Assembly: GCA_964501915.1 (NCBI GenBank)
Contig: CAZCVP010000038.1
Span: forward strand, 1-47,025
Reading direction: 5' to 3'
DNA: 47,025 nucleotides
From: CAYFPX01 sp964501915
Lineage (GTDB): Bacteria; Myxococcota_A; UBA796; CAJQPC01
Positions within the stretch are counted from its first letter, which is position 1. Each line of letters begins with the position of its first letter. The notes beneath the pieces are model-generated. The model saw only the letters and a list, made by a program, of their open reading frames with translations, was not told the DNA's origin and did not search any database. Of this stretch, positions 8,439 to 17,742 are shown piece after piece. Position numbers and translations under genes: made by a program.

Positions 8439-9131
8439 TCAGAGCCCCTCGGCGACGATGACCTCGACGTCGGCGGGGGGCTCGAAGCTGAAGCTCCCGT
8501 CGGACACCACGGGGTTGAGCCTGACCTGGGTGAAGCGGAGGGTGGTGAGGTTGTCGAGGCTGTCGGTGACGGCCACGGTCTCCAGCACGTACTTGCGGGT
8601 CAGCTCGAGGCGCACCTGCTTGATCGGAAACCTGCCCTGCTCCTTGGGGGTGAGGATCAACACCAGGTTGTTCTTGCGAGAGCCCTCCTCGGTCGAGACC
8701 TCGACGTTCCACTTGTCCCGGAGGCTCTCCAGGTCCTGCAGCTCGATCGGGGCGATGCTGCTGGCGGCCTGGCTCAGCTCCTTGTACTGGATGGCCTGCT
8801 TGAGGTGGCGGGTGTAGACCCACATCTCGACGCCATCGGTCACGAACAGGCTGCCCTCGGGCCCGGTGAAGTCCCAGCGCATCTTGCGGGGACGCTGGAG
8901 CAGGACCTCGCCCTCGGACCGCTGCTGCTCCATGCCCGCGGTGGCGACGGTCTGCTCGAAGTGCGCCTGGAGGGCCTCGACGTCCTTGTAGGTGGCCTCG
9001 ACCGCCTGGACGACGTCGTCGAGCACCGGTGTGGCCGGCCCGGGTTCCTCCTGGGCGAGGGCGGACGGTGCCGAGGCCGAGAGCGCGACCGCGAGGACCG
9101 ACGCAGCCAGGGTATGCAGGAGCCGACGCAA
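8439..9131 (-). CDS. lolA: Outer-membrane lipoprotein carrier protein LolA
   Basis: Periplasmic chaperone that ferries lipoproteins from the inner-membrane LolCDE complex to the outer membrane. TTG start with a GGGAGG box just upstream. A signal peptide with a final ALA cleavage site is followed by a mature domain rich in the beta-strand patterns of LolA: EALQAHFEQTV, GEVLLQRPRKMRWDF and LFVTDGVEMWVYTR. Length about 230 residues is usual. LolB and LolCDE are not in the window. First gene of a two-gene unit with rimO. Confidence 0.9.
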   Translation of the reverse strand: MRRLLHTLAASVLAVALSASAPSALAQEEPGPATPVLDDVVQAVEATYKDVEALQAHFEQTVATAGMEQQRSEGEVLLQRPRKMRWDFTGPEGSLFVTDGVEMWVYTRHLKQAIQYKELSQAASSIAPIELQDLESLRDKWNVEVSTEEGSRKNNLVLILTPKEQGRFPIKQVRLELTRKYVLETVAVTDSLDNLTTLRFTQVRLNPVVSDGSFSFEPPADVEVIVAEGL

Positions 9132-9158
9132 CCCGTCCTCCCGGACGCTGAAGGGCCA

Positions 9159-9187
9159 TTGTTAGTCAGCGGATGCCCTTGGGGCAA
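9159..9187 (-). promoter_or_regulatory. Candidate sigma-70 promoter for lolA-rimO
   Basis: On the minus strand TTGCCC (9187-9182) and TAACAA (9164-9159) are 17 bp apart, placing a start near 9152, about 20 bases before the lolA TTG. Match to consensus is moderate. Confidence 0.38.
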
Positions 9188-9251
9188 GCGCTCATCGGCC
9201 GGTGGACGTCGTCCGCGGCGTGATGTTCAATGCTGTGACATCCGCTTACAG

Positions 9252-12059
9252 TCAGATCGACGGGTGGGAGGGAGCCAGGACCTGCCGGGGACGGGCCCCG
9301 TCCGCAGGGCCCACCACACCCTCCCGCTCCATGATGTCCATGATGCGGGCGGCGCGGTTGTAGCCGATCTTCAGGTGGCGCTGGATCATCGACGTCGACG
9401 CCTTGCCCTTCTCGGTGACGAGCTGCACCGCCTCGTCGTAGACCTCGTCGTAGTCGTCCGGATCGATCGACTCGCCGCCCTCGTCGTCGAGCAGGATCTC
9501 CGCCTCGTAGAGAGGCTCCCCCTGGTCCTTGAGGAAGTCGGCCACCCGGCCGACCTCGTCGTCGGCGACGAAGGGCCCGTGGAGGCGCTCCAGCGCCGAG
9601 ACGCCGGGCGGGAGGTACAGCATGTCGCCCTTGCCCAGCAGAGCCTCGGCGCCGTTCTGGTCCAGGATGGTCCGGCCATCGGTCTTGGACCGCACCTGGA
9701 AGGCGATGCGGGAGGGCATGTTGGCCTTGATGAGCCCCGTGATGACGTCGACGGAGGGCCGCTGGGTCGCCACGATGAGGTGGATGCCACAGGCCCGCGC
9801 CTTCTGAGCCAGCCGCACGATGCTGGCTTCGACGTCCTTGGCCGCCACCATCATCAGGTCCGCCAGCTCGTCGATGACGACCACGATCCAGGGGAGCTTG
9901 CGCGGAGGAGGCGGCGGCTGGTCCTCGGGCCAGCCCCTCGGCGCGTAGCGGCGGGCCTTGTCCGGCGTCCAGGCCTTGAGCTCACGCGCGACCTTCTTGT
10001 TGTAGGAGGCGATGTTCCGCGTGCCCCACCGGGCGAGCAGCCTGTAGCGCTCGTCCATCTCCGTGCAGGTCCACTTCAACGCCGCGGCGGCCAGCTTGGG
10101 CTCGGTGACGACCGGGTGGAGCAGGTGCGGCAGGTCGTCGTAGGGCTCGAACTCCAGCATCTTGGGGTCGATGAGGATCAGTCGCAGCTCGTCGGGGGTG
10201 CGGGTGAAGAGCAGGCTCATCAGCATGCCGTTGATGCCCACCGACTTGCCGGAGCCGGTGGTCCCCCCGACGAGCACGTGGGGCATCCTGGCCAGGTCGG
10301 CCACGAACGGCAGCCCCTCGACCGTCTTGCCCAGGGCCATCGGCAGGTCGTAGGACCCCTCGCGGAACTCCCGCGAGGCGAGCACGTCGCGGAGCCAGAC
10401 CGTCTGCCGGCTGTCGTTGGGGATCTCGATGCCGACCACTCCCTTGCCGGGAATGGGCGCCACGATGCGGACACGCAGGGCCTTCATCGCCATCGCGATG
10501 TCGTCCTGGAGGCGGGCGATGCTGGCGACCTTGACGCCCGGGGCCGGCAGGTACTCGAAGATGGTGATCACGGGGCCCGGACGGATGGCCGTCACCTCCC
10601 CCTTGATGCCGAAGTCCGCCAGCTTCTGCTGGAGCGTGGCGGCCAGGACCTTGAGCGCCAGCTCGTCGAGGTGTCCGTGGCTCTTGGCGTGGCGGTCCAA
10701 GAGCCCCAGGGTGGGCAGCTCGAAGACCTCCTCGGGCGCCGGGGCCCGGACGCGCAGGTGGTCGCGCCCGTTGGTGCCCGACTCCCGGCGGCCGGGTGTG
10801 ATGGGCAGGGCGCTGGCGGCCGCGGGGGGGGGCGCCGCCTTCCGGCGGGTGAGGCCCGTGGGCTCGGGGGCGTCGAAGGGGTCCAGCTCGCCGACGGGCG
10901 ACGGAGCGGCCTCGGGGGCCTTCAGCGGGGCCACCGGGGTGGGCACGGCCACGGAGTGACGGGTCGGCTCGGCCGCCGTGTGGGGGACCGGGGCGTCCAG
11001 CGGAGTCTCGACCACCGAGGCGGGCGGGATGTCGTACTCCGAGAAGTCGGTGTCCATCTCCACTTCGACGAGCTCCACCGGGCTGGCCGCCGTGGGCACC
11101 ACCCGCTCCAGGCCCTCCTCGGAGAAGTCGTAGGCGAACTCGGTCCGGGCCGGGCCAGCGAAGACGACCTCGGGCTCCGGCCGCCACATCGGGTCGGCGC
11201 GGCGGACTCCCGGATCGCTCTTCAGCGAGGGCTCCTCGTCGGTGTACTCGAGCAGCGGCTCGTCGAAGCCGTCGCGCTCCCAGCGGGGCGTGCGCCGGAG
11301 GCTCTCCCGGAGGCGGGCCAGGCCGCGCAAGGTCGCGGCTCCCAGGCCTCGGCCCCAGCCCAACAGGCCCTGCCAGACGACGGCACCGAGCCGCGGAGTT
11401 CCGGTCTCGACCGCGCCCACGCCTCGCTCCGCCAGCTCCTCCCAGTCGATGCCGAAGGCCACGGTGGCCGTGGTCAGCAGCACCAGGATGACCAGGACGT
11501 AGGAGCCGACCGTGCCGACCTGGCTCAGCAGCCAGCCGGCGGTGACGCCGCCGACGACGCCCCCGGCCGGGAAGGCGTCATAGGAGGCCCCATCGGCGGC
11601 GAAGAGCAGCCCCAGGAAGGTGGCGAACCACCAGGTGCCGACCACGCCCATGGCGAACCGGATCATCGAGCCGGCGGGTCGCCTGGCGAAGCGCAGCCAG
11701 AGCCAGCCGCCGAGCGGCGCCACCGCCCAGGCGGCCCAGCCCACGAGCTGGTAGAGCACGTCGGCGACGTTCGCTCCCCACCGCCCGCACCAGTTGGCGA
11801 CCTCCGGCGAGGTGGATCGGTGGGTGAAGGCCGGGTCACTGGCTTCGTAGGACACCAGGGCCAGCAGCGTGAAGCCGCAGGCCCCAAGGGCAGCGATGTA
11901 GGCCAGGGCGCGCCGGTTCTCGGGGGTCAGGCCGGGCTCTCCAGCCGCCTGCTCGGGGACGGAGGATCTTCGCGTCGCGGTCCCCGGCGACGCCCGTCGC
12001 TTGGCTTTGCCAGCCGATCCGCGAGACTTCTTCGCCACCGTCTTGCCCTTCTTCGCCAC
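9252..12059 (-). CDS. ftsK: DNA translocase FtsK
   Basis: Septal DNA pump that clears chromosome ends through the closing septum and helps resolve dimers at dif. A basic N-terminus leads into four or more membrane segments (about residues 45-195), then a Pro/Ala/Glu-rich linker (about 240-430). The motor follows: Walker A GGTTGSGKS, Walker B IVVVIDELADLMM, and a FtsK-type RxxR region with ATQRPSVDVITGLIKAN. The C-terminal gamma winged helix (MIQRHLKIGYNRAARIMDIME) reads the polar KOPS sequences. Length 935 residues; GTG start with GGGGTGA upstream. Transcribed alone; about 120 bp separate it from lolA. Confidence 0.95.
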   Translation of the reverse strand: MAKKGKTVAKKSRGSAGKAKRRASPGTATRRSSVPEQAAGEPGLTPENRRALAYIAALGACGFTLLALVSYEASDPAFTHRSTSPEVANWCGRWGANVADVLYQLVGWAAWAVAPLGGWLWLRFARRPAGSMIRFAMGVVGTWWFATFLGLLFAADGASYDAFPAGGVVGGVTAGWLLSQVGTVGSYVLVILVLLTTATVAFGIDWEELAERGVGAVETGTPRLGAVVWQGLLGWGRGLGAATLRGLARLRESLRRTPRWERDGFDEPLLEYTDEEPSLKSDPGVRRADPMWRPEPEVVFAGPARTEFAYDFSEEGLERVVPTAASPVELVEVEMDTDFSEYDIPPASVVETPLDAPVPHTAAEPTRHSVAVPTPVAPLKAPEAAPSPVGELDPFDAPEPTGLTRRKAAPPPAAASALPITPGRRESGTNGRDHLRVRAPAPEEVFELPTLGLLDRHAKSHGHLDELALKVLAATLQQKLADFGIKGEVTAIRPGPVITIFEYLPAPGVKVASIARLQDDIAMAMKALRVRIVAPIPGKGVVGIEIPNDSRQTVWLRDVLASREFREGSYDLPMALGKTVEGLPFVADLARMPHVLVGGTTGSGKSVGINGMLMSLLFTRTPDELRLILIDPKMLEFEPYDDLPHLLHPVVTEPKLAAAALKWTCTEMDERYRLLARWGTRNIASYNKKVARELKAWTPDKARRYAPRGWPEDQPPPPPRKLPWIVVVIDELADLMMVAAKDVEASIVRLAQKARACGIHLIVATQRPSVDVITGLIKANMPSRIAFQVRSKTDGRTILDQNGAEALLGKGDMLYLPPGVSALERLHGPFVADDEVGRVADFLKDQGEPLYEAEILLDDEGGESIDPDDYDEVYDEAVQLVTEKGKASTSMIQRHLKIGYNRAARIMDIMEREGVVGPADGARPRQVLAPSHPSI

Positions 12060-12091
12060 CGCTTCACCCCGGCTGAGACTCGGCCAGGTGA

Positions 12092-12120
12092 ATCGTAGCA
12101 GATCGCTCTTGACGCGTCAT
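12092..12120 (-). promoter_or_regulatory. Candidate promoter for ftsK
   Basis: ATGACG (12120-12115) and TACGAT (12097-12092) on the minus strand, 17 bp apart, each matching consensus at four of six bases. A start near 12085 would give a short leader to the GTG at 12059. The 160-bp divergent gap also holds the galE promoter, which I could not place. Confidence 0.3.
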
Positions 12121-12219
12121 CGATCAACTTCAGGTAATACTCGAACTTTCCCGATGACGGCTCCGGGTCCCCGGACACACAACCCGGTGGGTGGATAGAG
12201 CTTCCCGGGAGGTGCGACC

Positions 12220-13197
12220 ATGCCGCGACGGGTCCTGATCATCGGTGGCGCCGGCTACATCGGATCCCACTGCGCCCGACACCTCGAAGAGGCCGGCGTG
12301 GAGGTCGTCACCTACGACAACCTCTCGACCGGACACCGTGCGGCCGTGCGCTCGGAGCTCATCGAGGGCGACATCCGCGACGCCGCCCGCCTCGGCGCCA
12401 CCCTCGCCTCCGGGCACTTCGACGCCGTGCTCCACTTCGCCGCCCTCTGCCTCGTGGGCGAGTCCCAGCGGCTGCCCATCCACTACTTCGACGTCAACGT
12501 GGGGGGCACCATCACCCTGCTCCGGGAGATGAAGGCGGCCGGGGTCGGGGCGCTGGTCTTCTCCTCGAGCTGCGCGGTCTACGGGGCTCCCCACTACCTG
12601 CCACTGGACGAGAGCCACCCCAAGGCGCCGGTCAGCGTCTATGGCCAGACCAAGTGGATGGTCGAGCAGATCCTCGACGAGGCCCGCCGCCGAGAGGGCC
12701 TGGGCATCGCTTCCTTGCGCTACTTCAACGCCGCCGGCTGCCACCCGGACGGCACCCTGGGCGAGTCCCACGACCCCGAGACCCACCTGATCCCTCTCGC
12801 CCTGGAGGCGCGGCTGGGCCGACGGGGCCGCCTGAAGCTCTTCGGGCGCGACTACGACACCCGGGACGGCACCTGCCTGAGGGACTACATCCACGTGCTC
12901 GACCTCGCCGACGCCCACCACAAGGCGCTGGAGCACCTCTGGGGCGGCTCGGAGGGAGGCGCCTGGAACCTGGGCACCGGCACCGGCACGACGGTCCTGG
13001 AGGTCCTCCAGGGCGTCGAGCGGGTCACGGGGGCCCCTGTCCCCTGTGACGACGCTCCGAGGCGCGACGGGGACGCTCCGGGGCTCTATGCGGCCGCCGA
13101 GCGGGCCCGCACGGAGCTGGGCTGGACACCGAAGCACCCCGACATCGACGACATCATCGCCACCGCCTGGCAGTGGGCCCAGCACCCGCGCTTCTGA
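12220..13197 (+). CDS. galE: UDP-glucose 4-epimerase
   Basis: Short-chain dehydrogenase-type epimerase that interconverts UDP-glucose and UDP-galactose, feeding surface polysaccharides. The N-terminus has the NAD-binding GGAGYIGS and the GalE-typical YDNLSTGH. The active site is SSSCAVYG with YGQTK (YxxxK), followed by SLRYFNAAGC and LRDYIHVLDLADAH, all classic for GalE. 325 residues, family length. ATG start with GGAGG seven bases upstream. It converges with the polysaccharide export gene (18-bp gap), which suggests a role in making the exported glycan. Confidence 0.93.
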   Translation: MPRRVLIIGGAGYIGSHCARHLEEAGVEVVTYDNLSTGHRAAVRSELIEGDIRDAARLGATLASGHFDAVLHFAALCLVGESQRLPIHYFDVNVGGTITLLREMKAAGVGALVFSSSCAVYGAPHYLPLDESHPKAPVSVYGQTKWMVEQILDEARRREGLGIASLRYFNAAGCHPDGTLGESHDPETHLIPLALEARLGRRGRLKLFGRDYDTRDGTCLRDYIHVLDLADAHHKALEHLWGGSEGGAWNLGTGTGTTVLEVLQGVERVTGAPVPCDDAPRRDGDAPGLYAAAERARTELGWTPKHPDIDDIIATAWQWAQHPRF

Positions 13198-13215
13198 GGG
13201 ACCCGAAGCAGGCGC

Positions 13216-14055
13216 TCAGAACACCGACTCCGGTACCACGAGCTGGTCTCCGGCCATCAGCAGGATGTCGGCCTGCCGTCCCTGTTTCACCGCCTTGAGG
13301 TCGATGCGCAGGGTCTCGCCCTCTCGGAGCACGTAGGCGCCGCGCAGGCGGGCGATGGAGGTCGGACCCCCGGCCCGGCTCAGGGCCTGGTACGCCGTCA
13401 TGCCCTCGGCCCAGGGCACCGCCCCCTCCTCCTTGACCTCGCCGGTCACGAAGACCACGACGGGAGCCAGCACGTGGAGCTGGTCCTCGGGCTCCATGTA
13501 GAAGGGCTCGACCTGGCCGGCCGTGATCGCCTGGAGATCGAGGTCGTAGGACACCTGGCCCGCCGGCGTGCCGCGGACCACGCGGGCGCGGGTGCTGCTC
13601 TCCGGCGAGCCGCCGGCCATGGCGATGACGTCCAGGACCGACATTCGACCGGTCATGTAGTAGATGCCGGCGTTCTGCACACCGCTCACGACGGACACCG
13701 GCCGGGACCGGTACTCCGTCACCCGGACCGCGACCTTGGGGTCGACGAGGTAGCCGTCCCGCAGGGCCGCGTCGATGGCGAGGGCGACCTCGTCGCTGGT
13801 CTTGCCGCTCACGGCCAGGGCCCCGACGTAGGGGAGCGTGACGTGGCCATCGCGGTCGACCTGGAGCTCCAGGGTCAGGTCCGTCTCGCCGAAGACCTCC
13901 AGGGAGAGCACGTCGCCCGGCCCCACCTCGTAGTTGGCCTCGGCCGGCACGGACACGGCCGGTGGCGCGGCCTCGGTCGCGATCTCCTGGGCGACGACGT
14001 CACCGGCGGCTGCGGTGGAGCAGGTCGCTGCCAGCAGGACCGCGAGGCTTCGCAT
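13216..14055 (-). CDS. Polysaccharide export protein (Wza-like, SLBB domains)
   Basis: Periplasmic or outer-membrane exporter of capsule or exopolysaccharide. A signal peptide is followed by the Poly_export domain beginning YEVGPGDVLSLEVFGE, then strands such as GHVTLPYVGAL. Two SLBB-type segments follow (VSVVSGVQNAGIYYM and VVVFVTGEVKEEGAVPW). It has no lipobox cysteine at the cleavage site and no C-terminal amphipathic helix such as E. coli Wza uses to form its pore, so the outer-membrane channel may be another protein; the beta-barrel gene 12 bp upstream is a candidate. 279 residues. Confidence 0.88.
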   Translation of the reverse strand: MRSLAVLLAATCSTAAAGDVVAQEIATEAAPPAVSVPAEANYEVGPGDVLSLEVFGETDLTLELQVDRDGHVTLPYVGALAVSGKTSDEVALAIDAALRDGYLVDPKVAVRVTEYRSRPVSVVSGVQNAGIYYMTGRMSVLDVIAMAGGSPESSTRARVVRGTPAGQVSYDLDLQAITAGQVEPFYMEPEDQLHVLAPVVVFVTGEVKEEGAVPWAEGMTAYQALSRAGGPTSIARLRGAYVLREGETLRIDLKAVKQGRQADILLMAGDQLVVPESVF

Positions 14056-14067
14056 GGGACGAACCAG

Positions 14068-15438
14068 CTAGTAGATGCCCTTGACGCCGATGGAGAACAT
14101 CACGTTGTCGTACTCGATCTCGGCATTGGGGGTGGCGTCGGCCGAGACGCGGCGCACCCAGAGGGTGCCGAGGTCGACGTCCAGCCACTCCGCGGCGTTG
14201 TAGGTGATGCCGAGGGAGCCGCGCACGAAGTCGTCGTCGCGGGTGACCTCACCTCGGAACTGCTCGCGGCGGTAGCCGGCCTCGAGAGAGGCGCCGAGGC
14301 GACTTCCCAGCACCGCCTGGTACCGGGCGAAGACGTAGTGGTAGTGCACGTAGTTGGTGAACCACGAGTCCTCGAAGTCCTTCCGATAGCCGCCCGTGAC
14401 CGTGTGCCCGAGCAGGGGCGTGCTGCTCAGCTCGACCGTCAGCAGCATGCCCTCGATGCCCTTGACGTCCTGGTCGAACCCGGTCCCCGTGGGGTTGCTG
14501 GCCTCGGGATGGCCGCCGGACTCGTCGATGACGGACTGCTCGTTGTACCGGATCTGGCCGTAGCCACCGAGCACGTTGAGCACGAGGCGCTCGGTGAAGC
14601 GGCCGATCAGACCCCCCGTCGCCCGCCAGCCCCAGCCGTTCGGGATGGCCAGCCGGTCCCCGATGTCGTCGGTGGCGAAGTTGCCGCCCTCGGCGTTGAC
14701 GAAGTTGTTCTGCCAGGCGAAGAAGTTCGCCCCGCCCTTGAGCACGAAGGCGGTCTTGGGGAAGAAGGCCCACTGGGCGTTGAGCGTGGGGCCACCCGAG
14801 ATGCGCGAGTTGTAGTTGGCGTTCTGGGAGGTGCTCGCCTGGGGGGGCAGATCGTAGTCGTCCCAGGTGAAGTGCCCGCCGACGTCCAGCTCGACCGCGG
14901 CGCCCGGGCGCACGCTCAGCACGGCGCGGGTGGTGCTCACGAGGTGCCGGGCGAAGGCGTCGGTGGAATAGGACGCATCCATGGCCCGGGTCTGGATCCG
15001 GAAGTCCTCACCGAGCTTGAAGCCGATCAGCGAGCGGGGCAAGAGATCGAGGTCGGCCCCGAAGCTCCCCTCCGCCAGACGCGTCAGGTTCCGGCGGGTC
15101 TGGGTCATGTAGATCCGCGGCTCCCACCGGGCGGAGAGATCAAACGCGACGTCGGGCCCGTCCATCTGCACCAGGACCTCGGGCCAGGTCAGCAGGGCCA
15201 GCCCGCCGTAGGACTCCTGGTTGGCGTCCGGCAGGAAGTCAACGACGTCGTCGTAGTAGGGGTTCGACTGCCACTCCATGCCCACGAAGACCGAAGGCAC
15301 GATCTCGGCGTCGCCGACCCGGATGTGGTCGCCCGCGTTGGCGTGGGCCGTCCCGGGCGCCAGGCCGAGGAACAGGGCCGATGCCAGGGCTGCCACAGCG
15401 ACGGGGCAGTTGCGGGTGCTGCCGAAGCACACAGCCAT
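14068..15438 (-). CDS. Outer-membrane beta-barrel protein (BBP2-like)
   Basis: ATG at 15438 gives a signal peptide ending in TAHA; the frame is open further upstream without a better start. The mature protein (about 430 residues) is made of alternating strands with aromatic ends, for example PSVFVGMEWQSNPYYDDV near the N-terminus and WLDVDLGTLWVRRVSAD near the C-terminus. The pattern recalls the putative beta-barrel porin 2 group often found in exopolysaccharide clusters. It does not end in the canonical C-terminal Phe (last residue Tyr, also accepted by Bam). Upstream of and 12 bp from the Wza-like gene, so the two probably form an export pair. No enzyme motif seen. Confidence 0.8.
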   Translation of the reverse strand: MAVCFGSTRNCPVAVAALASALFLGLAPGTAHANAGDHIRVGDAEIVPSVFVGMEWQSNPYYDDVVDFLPDANQESYGGLALLTWPEVLVQMDGPDVAFDLSARWEPRIYMTQTRRNLTRLAEGSFGADLDLLPRSLIGFKLGEDFRIQTRAMDASYSTDAFARHLVSTTRAVLSVRPGAAVELDVGGHFTWDDYDLPPQASTSQNANYNSRISGGPTLNAQWAFFPKTAFVLKGGANFFAWQNNFVNAEGGNFATDDIGDRLAIPNGWGWRATGGLIGRFTERLVLNVLGGYGQIRYNEQSVIDESGGHPEASNPTGTGFDQDVKGIEGMLLTVELSSTPLLGHTVTGGYRKDFEDSWFTNYVHYHYVFARYQAVLGSRLGASLEAGYRREQFRGEVTRDDDFVRGSLGITYNAAEWLDVDLGTLWVRRVSADATPNAEIEYDNVMFSIGVKGIY

Positions 15439-15561
15439 GTTCAAACACCTGCCTCTACAACAGACGGACGGACAGCGGGAGCGGGGCAACTTTGCCCCAT
15501 TTGGTCTTGACGCGCAAGGCGCTCCCCGTCGGACAGCTCAGGCACCGGTGTCCTCACGGGT

Positions 15562-16131
15562 CTACTGGAACGGCGAGGTGTCGGGGGGGTCGACGCCGAT
15601 GTCGTCGTTCCCGTCGTCGATCGGCTCCAGATCGTCACCGTCGGCGAGCCCTTCGATGGTCACCTGGACATCGGTGACGCCGGGCTGCGTGCCGCTGTCA
15701 CCGAGGCAGGCGTCGGCCTCAGCGGCGAACTGCCGCGCCTTGGAGAGCGCCACGGCCACCTTGCGGAACTCGAAGTCCGCCTTGTCGGTGTTGCCGTCGG
15801 CCAGGTACTGGTTCATCTGGTCTTCGGCCCGCTCGGCCACTTCGACGAGGGAGCTGATCGAGGCCTGCTTCTTGGTCAGGCAGTTGGAGCGCACGAGGTC
15901 CTGGTCACCCTCGGCGTCCTCGAGCGCCTTGGACACCGACTTGGCGATGTCGCGGATCTCCGACAGCGCACCGGTGACGAAGGCTTCCTTCTCCTTCGGG
16001 CTCGTCGAGGAGCTCTGTTCGAGCTCCCCACTCAGGCCACCGTCATCGGCAGCAGCGATCGGGCTCCAGGCGACGGACGCCAAGCCCAGGACTCCCGCGG
16101 CCAGCACCAGCCGGCTCCATCGTTGCAGCAC
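15562..16131 (-). CDS. Exported coiled-coil protein of unknown function
   Basis: Not recognised. The GTG at 16131 has an AGGAG box nearby and sits about 25 bases after a good promoter; an in-frame GTG at 16164 would overlap the -10 box and is rejected. A signal peptide (VLQRWSRLVLAAGVLGLASVAW, ending AAA) is followed by about 160 residues of mostly helical, acidic sequence with two cysteines (NCLTKK and DACLGD) that could pair. The tail is Asp/Pro-rich (DDGNDDIGVDPPDTSPFQ). It lies downstream of the TonB-like gene but has its own promoter, so it may be a separately controlled accessory of the motor locus. Confidence 0.75.
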   Translation of the reverse strand: MLQRWSRLVLAAGVLGLASVAWSPIAAADDGGLSGELEQSSSTSPKEKEAFVTGALSEIRDIAKSVSKALEDAEGDQDLVRSNCLTKKQASISSLVEVAERAEDQMNQYLADGNTDKADFEFRKVAVALSKARQFAAEADACLGDSGTQPGVTDVQVTIEGLADGDDLEPIDDGNDDIGVDPPDTSPFQ

Positions 16132-16162
16132 GTCTCCACTCCTCACAGCACATCTCCGTGGC

Positions 16163-16192
16163 ACTCTAGTGCGCCTCCCCCAGCCGTGTCAA
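16163..16192 (-). promoter_or_regulatory. Sigma-70 promoter for the 15562-16131 gene
   Basis: On the minus strand a perfect -35 TTGACA (16192-16187) and a -10 TAGAGT (16168-16163) are 18 bp apart. The start would fall near 16156. The same -10 hexamer is seen upstream of exbB. Confidence 0.6.
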
Positions 16193-16347
16193 ACCTCGGG
16201 GTGCGCAGCACGCCATGACGGGTTGAATCGGTCGGCAGCGACACAGCTTGTGGTCCTCGGCTCTGAATTGACTCGAGTCAGGCAGGCAGCCTCCCACGAG
16301 GGACTACCCCAGGTGTGTCGCTTCGTGTCTCGAGCGGTCTGGGCCCT

Positions 16348-17742
16348 TCACCCCGGAGTGAGGACGAAGGGGTAGATCACCTCACCTTCGACCTGGTCCG
16401 AGGGGAACCTCCACTTCTTGATCTTGCTGATGATGCAGGAGCCGAGCTCGTCATCGCCGGTGGTGTTGGCGAAGAGGCTCGCCGAGGTGACCCGGCCATC
16501 CGTGATCGTCCACTGGACCTCCACGCGACCGGCGACCCCGGGGTTCTCCTTCAGCCGACGCTCGTAGCAGTACTTGATCTGCCCGGTGTACTTGCGCACG
16601 ACCTTGACCACCGCGTCGGTGTCGCCCTCGACGAAGTCGAGATCGGCGCTGCCGGTCTTGACGGAGCCCTTGACCTCGGTCTTCGGGCCCGTGGCCAGCT
16701 CGCCGCTGCCGCCCTTGGCCTGCGCGAGGTCGCCGATGTCGGCATCGCCGCGGCCGCCGCCGCCCTTGCCCTCGCGAGCCGCCGCCTTCTCGGCCGTGGA
16801 GGCCTGGACGCCGGTCACGGTGGAGAGGGCCTGGTCGAGGTTCTGGCCGACAGCGTCACCCTGACCATAGGGGTCGTCGGTCGAGCCACCGCCCTCACCG
16901 CGGGTCGCGATGAGCGCGGCCAGCAGCGGGGACTCCTCGATAGCCTGGGCCTCGAGGGCGGCCTGGCGAGCCTCTTCGGCCGCGGCCTGCTCGGCCTCGG
17001 TCAGGGGAGCCTGCTCTTCCTCTTCGCCGCCGGCCTCTTCTTCGGCCTCGTCTTCCTCGCCGCCTTCCGACGCCGCGGCCTCTTCCTCTTCGGCCGCCAC
17101 CTCGGTCCCCTCGCCCTCTTCGTCGAGCTCGGGCTCGGGGATGTCATCGAGCTCGGGCTCGAGCACGATGTGGGTGAAGCGCTCGGGAATGGTGCTGAGA
17201 TCGATGCGCTCGACCGGCTCCGCGTTGGCCACGTAGATGCCGATCACGCAGGCCAGGGCGGTGAACAGCCCCAGGAAGCCCAGAAAGACCGGGTCGTCCT
17301 CTTCGATCAGGCGCGGGCGGAAGTCCTCACGCTTGATGGCCGTGATCGGCTCCGGCGGAGGCGGCACGAACTGGAAGAGGATCGTGATGTTCTTGATCGA
17401 GACCTTGCCGCGGTTGCCCTCGCCCAGCGGCAGGTGCCACACGTTGCCCTTGCGGAGCGTGTCGCCTCGCGCGCGGAGCTGTGGCAGACCTACGATGGCG
17501 TCCTTGTAGGCGACCTTGCCCTTCATCTCCTCGGAGATGTGGAGCGTGTACCTTCCCCCCTTGCAGTGGAAGAGGGTGTACCGCTTGGGCAAGGAAGTCG
17601 GCGGGAAGACGAAGGTATTCCTCGTCGATTCCCCGACCGAGACGGACTCCCCCGACTTGATCAGGCGTTCCTGGACGATCTTGCCGTCCTGGACGATGCC
17701 GATCCGAAGGACTTTCTTCTGCGTCTGAGCCTGTGCAGCCAT
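16348..17742 (-). CDS. FHA-like/TM/AgmX-PglI C-terminal (TonB-like) protein, GltG-like
   Basis: Residues 1-125 form a cytoplasmic beta-rich domain resembling a degenerate FHA domain (GESVSVGESTRNTFVFP). A single membrane segment spans about 151-174 (FLGFLGLFTALACVIGIYVA). Next come a long Glu/Ala-rich linker (about 190-270) and a Gly-rich stretch. The last 90 residues are the AgmX/PglI type of TonB-C domain: QIKYCYERRLKENPGVAGRV, then KIKKWRFP and YPFVL at the end. This FHA-TM-TonB-C order matches PglI/GltG of Myxococcus gliding as I recall it. It follows the exbB-exbD-exbD genes on the same strand, so it most likely carries motor force from the inner membrane to periplasmic partners. Confidence 0.85.
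   Translation of the reverse strand: MAAQAQTQKKVLRIGIVQDGKIVQERLIKSGESVSVGESTRNTFVFPPTSLPKRYTLFHCKGGRYTLHISEEMKGKVAYKDAIVGLPQLRARGDTLRKGNVWHLPLGEGNRGKVSIKNITILFQFVPPPPEPITAIKREDFRPRLIEEDDPVFLGFLGLFTALACVIGIYVANAEPVERIDLSTIPERFTHIVLEPELDDIPEPELDEEGEGTEVAAEEEEAAASEGGEEDEAEEEAGGEEEEQAPLTEAEQAAAEEARQAALEAQAIEESPLLAALIATRGEGGGSTDDPYGQGDAVGQNLDQALSTVTGVQASTAEKAAAREGKGGGGRGDADIGDLAQAKGGSGELATGPKTEVKGSVKTGSADLDFVEGDTDAVVKVVRKYTGQIKYCYERRLKENPGVAGRVEVQWTITDGRVTSASLFANTTGDDELGSCIISKIKKWRFPSDQVEGEVIYPFVLTPG

Noticed and set aside
7239..12098. A 1619-codon open frame on the plus strand across rimO, lolA and ftsK
   Set aside because: It is the antisense shadow of three clear genes in very GC-rich DNA; its translation is low-complexity and has no domains.
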